From Camarhynchus parvulus (taxonomy: Eukaryota > Chordata > Aves > Passeriformes > Thraupidae): 64,000 nt of DNA. The DNA is taken from the NCBI RefSeq assembly GCF_901933205.1, contig NC_044572.1, positions 91,602,965 through 91,666,964 of the forward strand, in the 5' to 3' direction. This document shows positions 11,111 to 24,540 of this stretch, one piece after another. Positions within the stretch are counted from its first letter, which is position 1. Each line of letters begins with the position of its first letter. A program made the position numbers and the translations under genes. The notes beneath the pieces were generated by a model, which was not told the origin of the DNA, did no database searches, and saw nothing but the letters and a program-made list of their open reading frames with translations.

Positions 11111-14100
11111 TGCTGGTTGTCAGGTTTTTATCGTGTTTGAATTACCAGAAATGGAAGAACTACCTGGAAAGTGAATATTTTAAAGTATTTTAAAATTTAT
11201 TTCACAGGGGAAAAAAAAGCCCACCTCTGTTCATATCAGTTCCAGGTTCATTTGCAGAATTATGACAGCAGGACTAATAGACTAAAATATCACTAATAGT
11301 TTTATTTTTCATGGATGGAGAAATGGTGGAGTTGATATTGAAGACTTTCCCAGTGACTTACCACAGCTCCCAAGCACCTTATACAGAGATGAAAGCAGAC
11401 GCGCATCACTCTTTCATCAGTATGAAATGTATGTCTTGTGCTGTTGGCTTAATTTCTTTGTTCCTTTTCTCTTTTTATTTCCATTTATTTAACTTTACGT
11501 ATAAGTCTACAGGAGACTGCAGACCTGGGATGAATATTACACATTGACTCAAATCCTTCTTTGGTACTTGAGTCCTAGGAAGGGAAATACCACAAATACT
11601 TACTGACACAGGTATTGGAAACTAGGAGAATCTATTAATTTTTCTTACGTGCTGGAGTGCTCCTCTATGTACCTGACCAAAGGGGACTCAGAAATAGTGT
11701 CCTGCCCATTAATGGGCTCTCTTGCTTATTGATGACTCAAAACTTAAAGGCAGCTATGCTGAAGATGCATAAGGAAAATGTAACCTGTCTCAGTGTACCT
11801 TGACCTCTAATACTCCTCAAAACATTAGGGTTACTGGATTAACTTTAGGAAAAATCATTAGAGTATTATACCTCTAGCACTTCTAAATGTTTTGCTGAGA
11901 AGCTTAAAAATAATTGAAAGTATAAAAATGAACAGATATGTCCATAAGATAGCCTGGGGAAAAGAATCTGATGGAAGAGTAACTCTTCAGAGAAACTGTT
12001 CCTCTTCATAGCAGGGCTCTCTTAACTCTTCTGAAATGAATTAAAGAATATTTGAATTACAAAGCTGAATGAATTAAAGGAAAATTCCTCACATTGTATG
12101 CTGTAAAAGATAATTTTCCTCTGACCTTTCTCTTATAAGGTTTAGTTACAAATGACTTGCTTTGAGAAATTGATACCTGATACTCTAGATGTCAATTGTT
12201 TTGTTTTGTTCTGACGTTTCAAATAATTGTGTATTGTTGCCCATTCTAAGGGCGTAATGCTTACAAGGCACAAGGCTTGAAGAAACCAGGGGGCTTGGGC
12301 TCTCTGTCCAACAAAACAGTGCTGCAGGGAGAGCAGCCTAGCAGTAAGCAGCCTTGGCAAATTCTAGAAAATTAAAACTATTCAAGAGGCTTTTCTTTTT
12401 GTTCGTTTGCCTAGTTTAAAAATGATATTCTCAGTGGAGATATCTGGAACTCTGCCTGTTTGCATCTACATGAGGCAAAAATTCTGTCATATTATTTCAA
12501 CAGAGTTGAATCTGATTGAACAGGAAAGGTACTCTTTGGTATATGATTTAATCAAATATATTTGTTTTTTGTGGCTATGTCTATATTGTCTTCCCCTCCT
12601 TAGAGAGCTGTCCAAAGGGGCAGCTGCCATTTTGGGAGCATTGCAACACATTATCGTGGAGCACATAAAGAATATATTTTCTATCATATGGCATTGTGGG
12701 GTTTTTTTGTTGTTTTCTCTAGGTCAGTTGCTAACTTTGCTCAGTAAAAGATCAGTGAAAGTACATGAACAAGGTGCATAGCAAAACATTCCAGCACAGG
12801 TTTACTCACACAAGGTTTCTTTGTCTTACAGTCAATCTGTAAAGAAAGAGAAAATGGCTTATTATGAAGCTAAATAGAGATGATTTTGTGGTTCCCAAAA
12901 ATATGATTTTTACAATGTGTGTTTTTTTCTTGAAGAGAGTGCCAAGGTTTTCAGAAAAAATACATTTGTAAACTTCTCTTAAAGAATAAGTAAAGAAATC
13001 AACCCAGAAATACTGTTGTTTCTGTTCAGAAACTTGCTGAGTTTTCCAGGTCACAGAAGACCATTTCCTGTCAGTACAAGAAGAGAGCTAAACCACTGAT
13101 TTGTTTATGGGTGAATAAAAATACTATGGCTGTGAAGTGCTTTGCTTGTGGCGAGGGGGAGAGTGGGGGAAGTCCAGGGGTTGCTGGGGATTTTTTTCTC
13201 CTTCTAAAATAAAATCATGGTATTTATGTGCTTGTTTCACCAGTAAGTAACTGCCTTTAGTACACCTTCACGTTTTGGAATAAAATCCTGCTTTAATATC
13301 TGTTACCTGTCCACTGTAACAAAGCCAGTTCCAGAAGCAATTATTTATAACCAGACTTAGACTTCATTTGCTGACGACTGAGCTGTCTCTTTGACTTCTC
13401 TAAGGAGGGAAAACATAAAATCTTGAGCTTCAGATTCCTTCACATGAAGATTATGGGACAATTGTCACCTATGGGATTTGCAGAAGGCTCCTAGGAAAGA
13501 TAGTGCTTTGGTTTTAGGAAGCTGTGTTTCCAGGTTTTAAGAAGCTTCACAGTTTTCAAATGTGGATGGAGGGAGAGTAGAAATCAGCTGGCTGTATGGG
13601 TATGCCTGGAACCTTTCCTTTTCCCATCACATATAGGATACTGGTTTAGCTGTGTACATTTTGGAAGGACTAGACCTACTTGATAATATGCCCCTGTAAA
13701 CATCAAAGTAAAATATACTGGTCCTAAATAGGGCATTGATATAGCAATTGTAATCTGAAATAAGACATCAGTCTGAGTCAGTTTGTGAGATTTTGTGCAT
13801 GGATTCAAAAGAAAGAAAAAAGCTGAGATCTAGGAATGATTAATGGAAGTTAATCCAGAAATGTTGCCTTGCAGCACTCTAAGCAAGAAGAGGGGACTGA
13901 TTCAGCCTCTGCAGTTTTGTATGCAAATTGCTCTTGCAGAGGAAGGGAGATTGCTTTTGACAACTTGACTCTAGCAGTGCTGCAAGGCACCTAGAACGGT
14001 CCTACTTTCTATTTCCTCCAGTTCCTTATATTCCTTGAGGTGTTCATAATGAAAGACTCATGCCCAAACTGAATGCAGCTCATGTTGACAGAGACAGCAA

Positions 14101-15355
14101 ATACACATGGTAGCTTTCATGTTTCTCTGTCAAATCGTTTGACTTTTTTTCATGCCTTTTCCATAGGGCAAACTGTGAAACAACATGTAATTTTTGTCAC
14201 CTGTTTGAGATTTCAGCAGTGGGGTTACAAAAAATGTGCAGGTCTCCAGAAAAACATTCAGAACATGATGTTTGAATGATCTTTGAACTCTCTTTAAGCT
14301 TCAAAGGAACTGCCACACTTTCTCTGTAACCTCAGTAATTGCTGATTAAAAAAAAAACAGATTTGAGAAAGAAATCATGCAATCTAGAAACATACTTTCC
14401 ATCTGTGTATTGCGGCTGAAATCCAAAATAGGCCAGCTGGTCATAGCACAGCTCACATATTCACAGTAGCTGTCCTCTGAATAAGTCATTTCATCATAAA
14501 CAGTGGAAAGCAAAAAGCAGAGTCTTAGCTTCTCTGATTTTTTCCCCCCTCTATTTGACACTCAAAGGACTGGCAGATACTAAAAGACTCCTCTCTGATG
14601 TTAAATTTGATATCGTCATTGCATTTTATTTGCTGCTCAAATATGTCTTTTTAAAACTGTGTGATCCAGGATGTGGAGTGGAATGTTTGTTGTGGCAAAT
14701 GCCTCTCTTCATTGGAGCAGTTTGGTCTGGCAGTGCTCCCAGTTGCTGTAGATTTAGCAAGTAAGTTGTGCACAAATCCTTGATTTTTGTTCTTGCTTTT
14801 TGTGGCACTCTACATCTTAAGAACTCCTGCAGTTTTTGGAACGAGGATGTAGTTTTTTTCAGTATCTACATTTTATATCTAATCAACAGAGACTGCTCCT
14901 AGCAAACTAGAAATTCCTCTTTAAGCAATGGGAAATCTCTCCCTTATTTCCCTCCTCATTATTGATTTTGCTATGGGGAGCAGACACTGTTCTCAGGGGT
15001 TGCAACTTTCCCTGCTCCTTCCCTGGGCTGGAATGGTTTGAACCAGTGCTTGTCACTCTGTGCTGCAACCTTTTAGATGAAAAAACAGAGATGATGTGTC
15101 AGGTGGGGGAGGAGGGATGAAAGGTAAAAAGGTAGTAGTAGTAGTACTGCAGGATCATGGAAGGGAAGTTAGTCACAGCAGTTTTTTGAAGTGATCTAAA
15201 TCAGTTTTGACCAGACACAATGGATAGGGAGTCAGTGACCAAGCTCTATCTGAAACATAACCAGTGAAGGAAAATTACACCTGAACTTACATTCTGGTGC
15301 TTTACAATTTTTTTTTTATTTTACATTCTTCAAGTATGAATAATCTGGACAGACT
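11111..15355. other. AT-rich unique sequence, nothing recognised
   Basis: No transposon or gene signature seen. A plus-strand frame at 12407-12781 (124 codons) has no recognisable domain. A short GTA triplet run lies near 15134-15146. Confidence 0.55.
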
Positions 15356-15796
15356 GTGTTTAAAGTGCTTTCTCTACCTAATGGCCAAACTTTTGGCTAC
15401 TTCAGTGATGAAGAGCATGAAGCTGCAGTCTGCAGCAAATGGATATTAAGTTGGGAGTGGGAGCATATGCAAAAGAATGCCTACTTTCACAAAAGTAATC
15501 AAAGCCCTTTCTGCATGTATAGTGCAGTTTCCATGCACCCATATTATATACCTTCATGCCTAAATAACTACAAGCCCAGCCTTACCCTGGGCTCTCAGAA
15601 GAACACTATTATGCTTTGTAATTGCAGCTGTGTGTTAATAGGATTTCTTCTCCTCATTAAAAATGGTGTTCACTCTGATCGTATGGCCTTTTCTGTACTC
15701 TATAAAGGACATCAACTTGTTCCATTAACTTTTTTTTTCCCTTTTAATAAGAGAATGTCTCCTTTGGTCATTAATTGCAAAAATGCATTTATTTGA
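15356..15796 (+). other. Unrecognised 146-codon open frame, probably not a gene
   Basis: The frame runs uninterrupted and ends just upstream of a CR1 insertion. The peptide shows no domain, repeat or signal peptide that I recognise. The DNA of its second half (about 15560-15790) has the TAAT-rich, CpG-poor look of a conserved non-coding block, which may explain the lack of stops as well as coding would. I would not annotate it as a protein without transcript evidence. Confidence 0.15.
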
Positions 15797-15809
15797 TGCA
15801 GATTTACTG

Positions 15810-15854
15810 GCATTACAGAATCACTTAGGAAGAGCATTACAGAATCACTTAGGA
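15810..15854. repeat. 24-bp tandem duplication at a CR1 3' terminus
   Basis: The same 21 bases, beginning GCATTACAGAATC, occur at 15810-15830 and 15834-15854 with AGA between. The unit includes the AGAATCAC-type CR1 tail word. Either slippage of the tail during reverse transcription or a later duplication would produce it. Confidence 0.9.
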
Positions 15855-16150
15855 ACCTCTGGAGGTCTCTAGTCCAATACCCAACTTTAGCAGGACTGTC
15901 TCCAAAAATAGAGCAGGTCGTTTAGGACCCTGTCCAGTGGGTATTTGAATATCTCCAAGGATTAAGGCTCTACATCCTTTCTAGGCTACCAGATCCTATG
16001 CTTGACTCTTCTCACCATGCAGACTTTTTTTTTTCTTAAATCTAGTTGAGATTTCCCTTGTTGCAACTGGTGTCCATTGCCTTTTGTCTTATTACTATGC
16101 ATCTCCAAAAAGAGTCTGTCTTCTCTATAACAACCCATTACTTATTTATG
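15812..16150 (-). mobile_element. CR1 retrotransposon fragment, diverged
   Basis: The plus strand starts with the duplicated ACAGAATCACT tail. It then follows the CR1 terminal consensus in reverse complement: a CTAGTCCAA core near 15870, TTTGAATATCTCCAAGGAT at about 15944-15962, a short T/AAAA spacer, a GTTGCAACTGGTGTCCATTG-like block at about 16060-16079, and AAAAAGAGTCTG at about 16107-16118. The element reads on the minus strand, is heavily diverged and 5'-truncated, and keeps no frame. The 5' edge lies somewhere between 16135 and 16165. Confidence 0.85.
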
Positions 16151-16166
16151 CTGCAATTGTTTACAG

Positions 16167-16264
16167 AGCTGCATGAATGGCTGCTGAAGAAAGATAAAGA
16201 TACTCTGAATAGCTGTCAGGCTGAAGTAAATAAAATCAGAACCTGCTGGGCAGAGGCTTCTGCA
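16167..16264 (+). other. Exon-like segment immediately downstream of a CR1 fragment
   Basis: The interval follows a TTGTTTACAG acceptor-like end and stops at TTCTGCAG|GTCAGG. The plus frame through it reads ELHEWLLKKDKDTLNSCQ and continues with charged, helix-compatible residues unlike the surrounding AT-rich translations. The acceptor tract is weak and the donor is not optimal (GTCAGG). I cannot name a protein. It could be a chance frame, a decayed exon, or an exon formed from CR1-flanking DNA. Confidence 0.15.
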
Positions 16265-16509
16265 GGTCAGGAAAGAGGTACAGCGGGTTTGAGCAGCCAA
16301 ATGAAGTACTGATGGTCTTATCTGCGAATACAAAAAGAAGGGTGGTATAGCTACCAAAATGCTTCTCTATGGCTCTGCTTGCTCACAATTAGACAAAATA
16401 TCCCCTTGTGCTTGTTGTGTGAGAATTGTCTCACTAGTGCCACATAATAGTTTTTCCAAGAGGTAGCAAATGGTAGCTTGGAAAAACTTGGTCCTTAATG
16501 AACCCTGAT

Positions 16510-16538
16510 GGTTCATTATGAACCTTCATAATGAAGGT
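16510..16538. repeat. Two overlapping perfect palindromes
   Basis: GGTTCATTATGAACC at 16510-16524 (7-bp arms, 1-nt centre) overlaps by three bases ACCTTCATAATGAAGGT at 16522-16538 (8-bp arms, 1-nt centre). The first can also be read as GGTTCA half-sites in inverted orientation with three bases between. That geometry is used by steroid-type nuclear receptors, although the half-site is not the canonical AGGTCA. Confidence 0.85.
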
Positions 16539-19500
16539 CTTACTGGGAGTCTAGAAGGGCTCCTCCTCTGTGTGGTTTTGGGTGGGTTTTTCCTTAGTGA
16601 AAATAAATGCAATTGTTCAAAACAATTGGAAACGTGTGTGAGCCGTGCCTGTCCATTGCATTTGTTCTTAATCCATGGTGGACACACCGGAGCACATCCT
16701 GCTCACTGCACTGCTCATTCCACATGGGTAGGCATGTCCTGTGCTAGCTCTAACAAGAAAACTGGAGAAGAGTGAAAGTCCCTCCTTTGGACTTTAAACC
16801 TCCTTGTGGTACAAAGTTTCACACAGGGTTGGTGTTGGTACTGGACAACTGATCCCTGAGATAAGGTCTGAGGTCTGAGTCTGTCTGGAATGCAGGTGGA
16901 ACAGAGGTCTCTGTGCATTCTCCCATATCTCTGGTCTCAGTCTCTGTGGTCTGGCTCATATTGTGTTCCTTCCTCATTCATACCTCCATGGCAAGATACG
17001 CGCTACACGCACCTCCTAGATCAGCACCAGAATGAGCAGCTCTGTGCAAATGCATTTCACATCTTTTGAACTCCCAATGAGATCAGGTGGCGTATTCAAG
17101 CAAAGTTGGCAGTCTTTTCATGTTTACTTGGATGATAATATGTACAATAGATTCTGCTTCCTATCCCAGAAATTGTTTGTTCAAATCTGGTTGTGTGTGA
17201 GTGCTCAGGCACAAACAATTGCTGCCATTCATTCAGGATTAGGTGTGGTTTATATCCTTCCAGATTTGTTTATTTGTGGTGTGGTTCCATCCTTAGAGAT
17301 GCCTGTTTATTGAGGTCTATGCTTAATTCTTTACCTCTTTACCTACCCATATACTTAACTTTAAGTTACTATATACTATATATATACCCATATACTATAC
17401 TTTCAGTTAAGTAATACTGTTGAAGTTTAGCATGAATCTCTAGATTGAGGTCGGCCTCTGCATTAACTTACTGTAATGAAAATGTAAAATAATCAGAGCA
17501 AACCCATATTCTAACTACATATACAATCAAATATGCCCTCAAGTAATTGGATCTGTAGAATAGAAAGCAAAACATTGCAAATGGTACTGGTTTGCAGTAA
17601 TTCATAATCCTTTAAGCATATAAATCCACCAGACAGCTTAGAAGTGCAATTTCTGCCATCAGCTATGTTGAAAATGCACTTGCATACTTACTGCTAAACT
17701 ATGGCATCAAGCAACAAGCCACGCTCCAGGGATGGAGTAGAGCCCCTATCGCTCCCGTGCCAGTCCTGGGAGTTGTCATGTCTTGGGGAGGCACAGTGCC
17801 TGCAGAGCTGCTCTTGCATCACTATTAATTAGGGCTCTGTTTGCACTCCTTTCTGCATCTTGTCAGCTTCCATGGCTGGTGTGAGGGGAGCGATAGCCTC
17901 GTCCCCTCAGCGAATGCCACGAGAACTGCTGCAGTGGGTCACAGCCAGAGTCAGCCAGCCCAACACGCCTCTTCTGACAGTGGCCTGCAGCAGAGGTTTA
18001 GAGAAAGAGGAGCAGAGCGAGGCAATTACAGAGATATTTTTCAGTGGTTTGCCGAGAAACCAGGAATGTGGAGGCTTCTTGAGCCAGATATTGTCTCCAC
18101 TCTTTAGCATATGATAGCTGTACAGGCTGCCAGTGAACTTGTTTTAATCTCCCTTTGAATTATTTTTTTTCTTCCTGCCTCTCCAATATCCAATGGCAAT
18201 ACATTCCATAATGATTCTCTGATGTGTGAAACACTCATTTCTTCTGCTTCTTCTGCCTTTAACCTACCACCTGCTAAGTGTACTGGGTGATTTTCCCCAT
18301 GGTCACCTTCCCATTCCTGCTCTTTGAGAAAAAAGATACTGGATCCCGGTGGGCAGCAACATCTTTACTTGGCAACATTCCACTTTTCCTGTCCACTTGC
18401 TTGTACAAGGGGTACAAGTGGGGAAAAGATGTTTTTGTGCCCAAGTTGAACACAAATGGATGAAAAAGAAAAGAATACAATCCGACAGACACTCTCAACA
18501 ATGACAATGTATTTAGGAGTGGAGAAGGCTCACCTCTGTAGCTTCTTGCCACAGAAGCAAAGATCAGGGCAGAGATCCCTTTCTGCACCGAGAGCAGCAA
18601 ACAGCTTTTAATGACAGCAAAGCCTGTTTCCAACAGTAGAATGTGGAGGGGATGTTTTCCCTTTAAGAAATATCTATTCAAGTTAATTGAAACATCTGTG
18701 TAAAATTCATTACATTGTTTTCTTTCAAAAAGAAATGACAGTTCAGTTCAAAGCTTTTGAATTATACTTAGATTTTTCTTTAGACAAATGTTTTTTTTCA
18801 TTCAAAAATTAAGTTTACTAGGGTTTAATTTTAAAGAAAACAAAAGAAATGAAGAAAAATGCAGGGAAAGTGAGAAAGCCTGCCTTCCCCTCCATTGTGA
18901 ACTGCTCCTGATAAAAAATGCTCCTCATCAAAATAACAAGTCCCCTCCACCTTCTCTGATATGAAGGATTAGACCTGCTAGAGAAGTGCTAGATACTTTG
19001 TCTTTAAAATGGTCTTTGTCAGGCTGTGTGTGCTAAGCAATCCAGACCTGGTGATTGATAATTATGATTAAAGTTACATTTTACTGTATTTACATATTTT
19101 AAATTAGATTCCAGGTAGCAAATTATAAGAGAACCAAAGAAGAATATTTACAAAACAACATTTCATTCTTCCCTCCCTTTTATGCTTTATTTGGTGAGAA
19201 TTTTCCACAGAGGAATCAGGATTTTTAACCTATCAATTCTAACAGTTGTAAACTGAATAACAAGCAGAATTTAACACATAAACATCTGCATTTTTTAAAA
19301 TATCTCAGATATGGAAAATCTCCCATTCATTGGCCTAGCAGATGTTGAAATCAAAATAGATTTCTCTATTATTCTTAGAGGAGACCAAAATGTGAGCTGA
19401 TTCTGAAAGAGTGACTGAACAACAATTCCTATCTCCCCATAGTATGGGAAAAGATACTACAAAAAATAATGTCCTCCAAGGCCTTATTTGACAGTTCTAC

Positions 19501-22500
19501 CTCTTATTTGCTTATTTAATTCTAGGACAGGCACAGTGAAGTAAAATAGATGTTAGTACTGCTGGCAGACTAAGGGAGACTTTGCAGGTGCAGGAAATAG
19601 ATACTGAGAAGCAATGACTGAATATTCTTGTTAATGCTCTCTCTAGCAATGGATTAGTATTTATTTTAGGAAATGTCTGTAATATATGTAATACCAATAA
19701 ACCTCAAAGAAGTGTTCTTCTGTAAGTCAGTGTGATTGCCAAAAGACTACTGCTACGTAAATTAAAATCTGCTGATTGTTTAGTGTTGCCAAATGTTTAA
19801 CTGGCCTCTGAAACTTGGCATACACAATGAAAATTAGTTACCAAATGGATAAAACAATAGAGACTACCCAGGAAACACGCTCTTGAGTTGTGTGCTGAGA
19901 TGGATGTAGTGCTCTGCTGCCTTTGCCTCCTACTGCATGGGTCAGGTGAGCCCCTGGTGAGATGCCCAGAACCCAAATGCTGCTGTGGGAGGTGCAGAAA
20001 GCTGTGCAGCTTGAGATGCAGATGCAGCTCAATGGCTCAGGGCTTGGTGAAGGAGAACACAGAAGAGGGTATGGCAGCAGTAACAGGACCACATTTTTCA
20101 TGATGGGAAGCCGCCTTATGCCTCTGATCTACAAATCTCAGCAGAGAAGGTCAGGGGGTGATTGGGAGTAATTGATAGGAGTACTTGTGTCCAGCATAGT
20201 GTATGGATCTTGGAAGGTGTCAGTCTTCGATGGCTTCTGAAGAATGGTAGTCTGAACTCAGGTTCTTTTGTCAGATGTCTGGACCTAGACAGGATAATTC
20301 TGTGTCAAAGGATGAGACTGGGTCTGCATGTGGCTCTCTGGCTCCAGTCAATCCCACGTGGTCTCATGTGGCTATAAAGGAATTCCCTTTGGGGTCTTCC
20401 AGCATGAGAGAACTAAAAGCTCAATTAATTAAAAAAAAAAAAAAGGTGCAACAGAAAGGCTCTTTTTGGTTTTTTACCCTGGCTAAAATGAGGACCTAGA
20501 TTACTGGTTTGGGTGTGTCTGCAATGTAAAAATACCTGCTAGTTAGGTGAAATTAGGGGTCCATTTACAGTGTCTGTGGATTGTAGCCATTATGAGCTTC
20601 TGAATACACACACCGTTCTGGCTTTGTGTCAAAGATCTGGCATGACGTTGCTCTAAGGGGAAAAACGTTCATGCTTGGTTTCTTTGATCCAGATGTGGAA
20701 AGCTCAGTGCAGGAACCAAGCCTGGCAGCAGCAAAAGGTTGGGCTCGCAGTAATACTTCCACTTGGCTACATTTGACCTTCCAAATGTCGCTCTTTCATT
20801 ATACCTACAAATAATATAGGTAATGCAGGTATTGTGTTGCTAATCAAATTATTACAGCTTTAAGGGTGCATCCGCAGAAATGGAACAGAAGTATTGATGA
20901 TGGTAAACAACTCCCATATTCATTGTTTACACAGATTTTGTTCTTAAATGCCAGAAAAGAAGTGCAAGGTTTAAGGGACTTGTTGGAACTTATTCCTTGC
21001 ATCATCCAATTTGACTTTTCTATGTGGAATTACCTCATAATGTGCTGAATTCCCACAGGGTCATGGTAGTTTTCTGATAAATGACCACTGTAGTGAGCAC
21101 TGAATATGCAATTTCCAAGTTACTATCCAAATGTGTATTTAAAAACCATTTATAAAATCCTTCCTTATCTTCAGCACAGCCTTTGGTACAACTCTGCAGG
21201 ATGAAGTAAGCTTCTCAAGTTAACAACGTCCTTTAGAAGAAAAAAATATACTATTGCTCCCCTTGCAAAAAAAAAAAGTTCATTACAATCTCAGAAGAAT
21301 TAATGAAATAACCTAATCTTGCAATAATTAAGCTTCTCCATAACTTTTCTAATCACTGATTTTATTTGATCAAGGATGGATACCATGCACCTGATAACAC
21401 GTTTGCATGTGTTCAGCCAGGAGATGTTTCATGCTGATCTCAAGCAGCCACTACCTCAAGAACACTGGAATTCCAAGTGGATGATTTTAAATGCAATTTA
21501 TCTGCTCACAGCCTACATACAAAACTGTCCCCAAGGTCTTTCCAAACTGCCCTGTGGTTATGCCCCAAAATATATTTCATGCACCAAATGCAATTCAAAT
21601 ATGCCCAAAAGGACTTGAAGACCAAGATGTGAGTTCTGATTGAAATAATTCCTCAGGGGAATGTTTGTTGCTAAGAAGTGGCTGAATACCACAGAGATTA
21701 ATAATCCCAGTACAAAATATTTTTCCATGCTTTTTCATTCCGCTCATTTATTTAGAACATATGCCAGAGAGCATCAATGTTTAAAAAAGTCTCCACCCAC
21801 ATCCCTGTGCAATGTTCTGCTAAGAAGGGCCCAAGGTTATTGTAAGTGAAGTCTTCTGACTGTGCAGTTAGGTACATTTACATCACTGACTTTCTTCCCT
21901 CAAGTGTCCTCTCTACCAAGAGCACGAGCTTTTTTTCCAAATGCCTTTACCAGAGATAAAATGAACCTTACAACATGGAAGCTCTTATTTCTGGGGGGAG
22001 GGAGAAAGGAGTTTCTGTGGCATAAATTGCCTGAATTACTTTACATTACTTTACTTTCATTAGGATGAGATGAATCCACCCTAGAATTGTCTCTTATGCT
22101 TCAAAATGTAGGTGACTGGCACAGGTGTGGACATGTGAATCTTAGAAAGGTGAATTCTGATGTGTTTTTCAGATGGTTTGTGGCTGCTCGTTTTTAGGGT
22201 GGGACCCTGTCTGCCTACCGTGTTTTTTCTCTACTAATGCAGAGTGGTGATGCAGAATATGGGGAGAGCAGCCTGTGTTCTCATTCCATACTGACACTGC
22301 TCTGGAAAGGCACTTTTTGTTTCAGGAGCTGGTCTTAGAGACCAGTGTGGTGGTCCCCTCACACTGCTGTTCCTACAGCTCCCTCTGCACATTCCCTGGC
22401 TCAGTGAGAGCCAGGCAGGACTGCAGTTCTGCATTAAGCAAGGGGAAGCACACAGCAAACAATACCAGTGAGGTAACAGAACACAGCCAACTTTTCTGGC

Positions 22501-24540
22501 TCGCCACTATTTTTGTTTCTCCTTTGAGTATATATAAATGGAGCAAGAGGAACTGTGTAACTTTTTTGAAAATGAAGGTAAGAAAAAAATTGAAATATGG
22601 TATCACTGAAACATGAATAATACAAACAAAATTAGACTCTTCATACAACTGTGCAGAGAAAGCACCTCTTAAAATTACAATGATAATCCCTGAGTCAGAT
22701 CCAGTACTTGGGTGATTGTTTTAATTAGAACTGACATATAGTTGTTTCTAGATGTTTTGGAAAGTAGTGAAGAAGGGAGATCTTGGCAGAAAGTGTATAT
22801 ATCAGGAGGCACCTGATGCTTTTGAGCCTGAAGCAAACCTCCCCCAAACTCTTCAGGATGTCATTGAAATACACAGATGTAATTATTTGAAGTTGCTGAA
22901 GGAATTGATGTCGCAGTAATTAGACAACTCATTACATCAAGAAATGAGGAAATAAGACTGACACAGGTAAAAGTGAACACACTGATAATTTAGTGCAGGA
23001 CTGTAAGAACTTTAAGGTGAGGCTTTATGAGAGGAATAGCACCTAGGAGAGAATCAGCAGACCCAGGCTTGCTTTCTTTAGTCCATCCAAATTATAGATA
23101 CAATAAAGAGATGTCAAATGAGCAAACACTGCTGCTATCTAGCCTGGGCTTACACTCAGCATCTTGCTCCCCAGGCCTCCAAATTCTTCAGCTTCTTGCC
23201 AAGTGTTGTTCCACAGTACCTCAAATGAAGGGTAACATGAGTGAGCCCTTTAGAACTGGACTTGTCATGTCTCCCATGTACTTCCTATAATTTCAGGTAA
23301 CTTTGAACCAGGGCTCTGGGTGGCTTATACTTACACCCTGCCTTGAATGAAAATGGAGTGTGCTTATTCTACAGTGCCACTGACTTTCCCTTTGTTCTCT
23401 TATTTTATTAGCTCTGCAATTACTCTTTGCTGGAACTTCTAATGCACCATTTCAGATTTTCCACCCCAAAATTGTCCAGGTTAATATTCTATTATTCATT
23501 CTGACATTTGTTATAAGCCAATTATTAAACAAACTCATTCCTCAGGGAAACCTTGGTGGTAATAACATGAGGCAAAGAGGGTTTTTTTACATGTCAGTAA
23601 ATATTTTGAGAATTATGGTGAAACTAAACTTTCACACATGACATTCGTACTATAGCAGGAAACTTTAACCACATACACAGTGCTTAATGATTGTCTTTAC
23701 AGGTAACATGCGGCTGTTCAAAACTTTTGAACAATAAATTATTAGCACATGCTACCTCTTTGCAATTTCTCTTCCCATTAAAAGAACAAACTGAATAAAA
23801 TTATGTCAATTTTTCTCTCCCTACTTTCTTAAGTCTCCTACTAACTGTGCAATATATTTGAATTACTTTTGGATTCAGTCTTACAATACAATCCTCAGCT
23901 GACCTTTTGAGCTTCCTATTGTGTCACAATACTCTTAATCTCTGCCCTTTCTGATCACAGATCCCCACTTTGTCTGTCCTTTACCTGTGAAGAGTCATCA
24001 TCAGTTTTGCTGAGGAGTGTTGGGTCAGTCTTCAGGTCTGCAGGGAGAGAAGATGCTAACAGGGCCCGGATATTTAATTAAGTTTATGGTGCAGCAGGGC
24101 GCTTATGACCAGTCACTAACCTGAAGCTAAACTTAGTTGGTCAAAACTGACCAGAAGTGATTTCTGAAATCTCCTTGGCAGCTATACAGAAATGGAAACT
24201 AAAGCTGGTAAAGTTGGTTTTGGTTACGCTTTTATGAGTTTTATTTGGTGGTGTTTTGGTTTTGTGGGGCTTTCTTCTTTTTTAACAGAGCATGTCCTGT
24301 GAAAGTTTTACTGGAAATTTTTCAACAAATCCCTCCCTCCCCAAAAGTGCCGTAATTGGAGGTAAGGGTGAAAATTTGTCTTTTCTTTTTTTTTTCTTTT
24401 TCTGCCTTTTGCATTTCCCCACATAACCCAGGTTCCTGTTCTCAGCAGTAAAAATGCAAAAAAACCCCAAACTAAGTACAGAGATGGAAAACTGGGAAAC
24501 AAGGTCCAAAGACAGTAGTGACCAGCTGTCCTGAGTGGCA
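16539..24540. other. Unique AT-rich sequence, nothing firmly recognised
   Basis: About 8 kb without a recognised gene or transposon. A modestly GC-richer stretch near 17700-18080 has overlapping frames of 67-88 codons and scattered CpGs. A 14-A run lies at about 20431-20444. A 49-nt exon-like interval at 22529-22577 has a good pyrimidine tract and an AAG|GTAAGA donor. Frames elsewhere are 135 codons or shorter with no domains. Confidence 0.5.

Noticed and set aside
22529..22577. 49-nt exon before AAG|GTAAGA
   Set aside because: The pyrimidine tract is good, but the interval is AT-rich, not a multiple of three, and has a stop in one frame; chance is likely.
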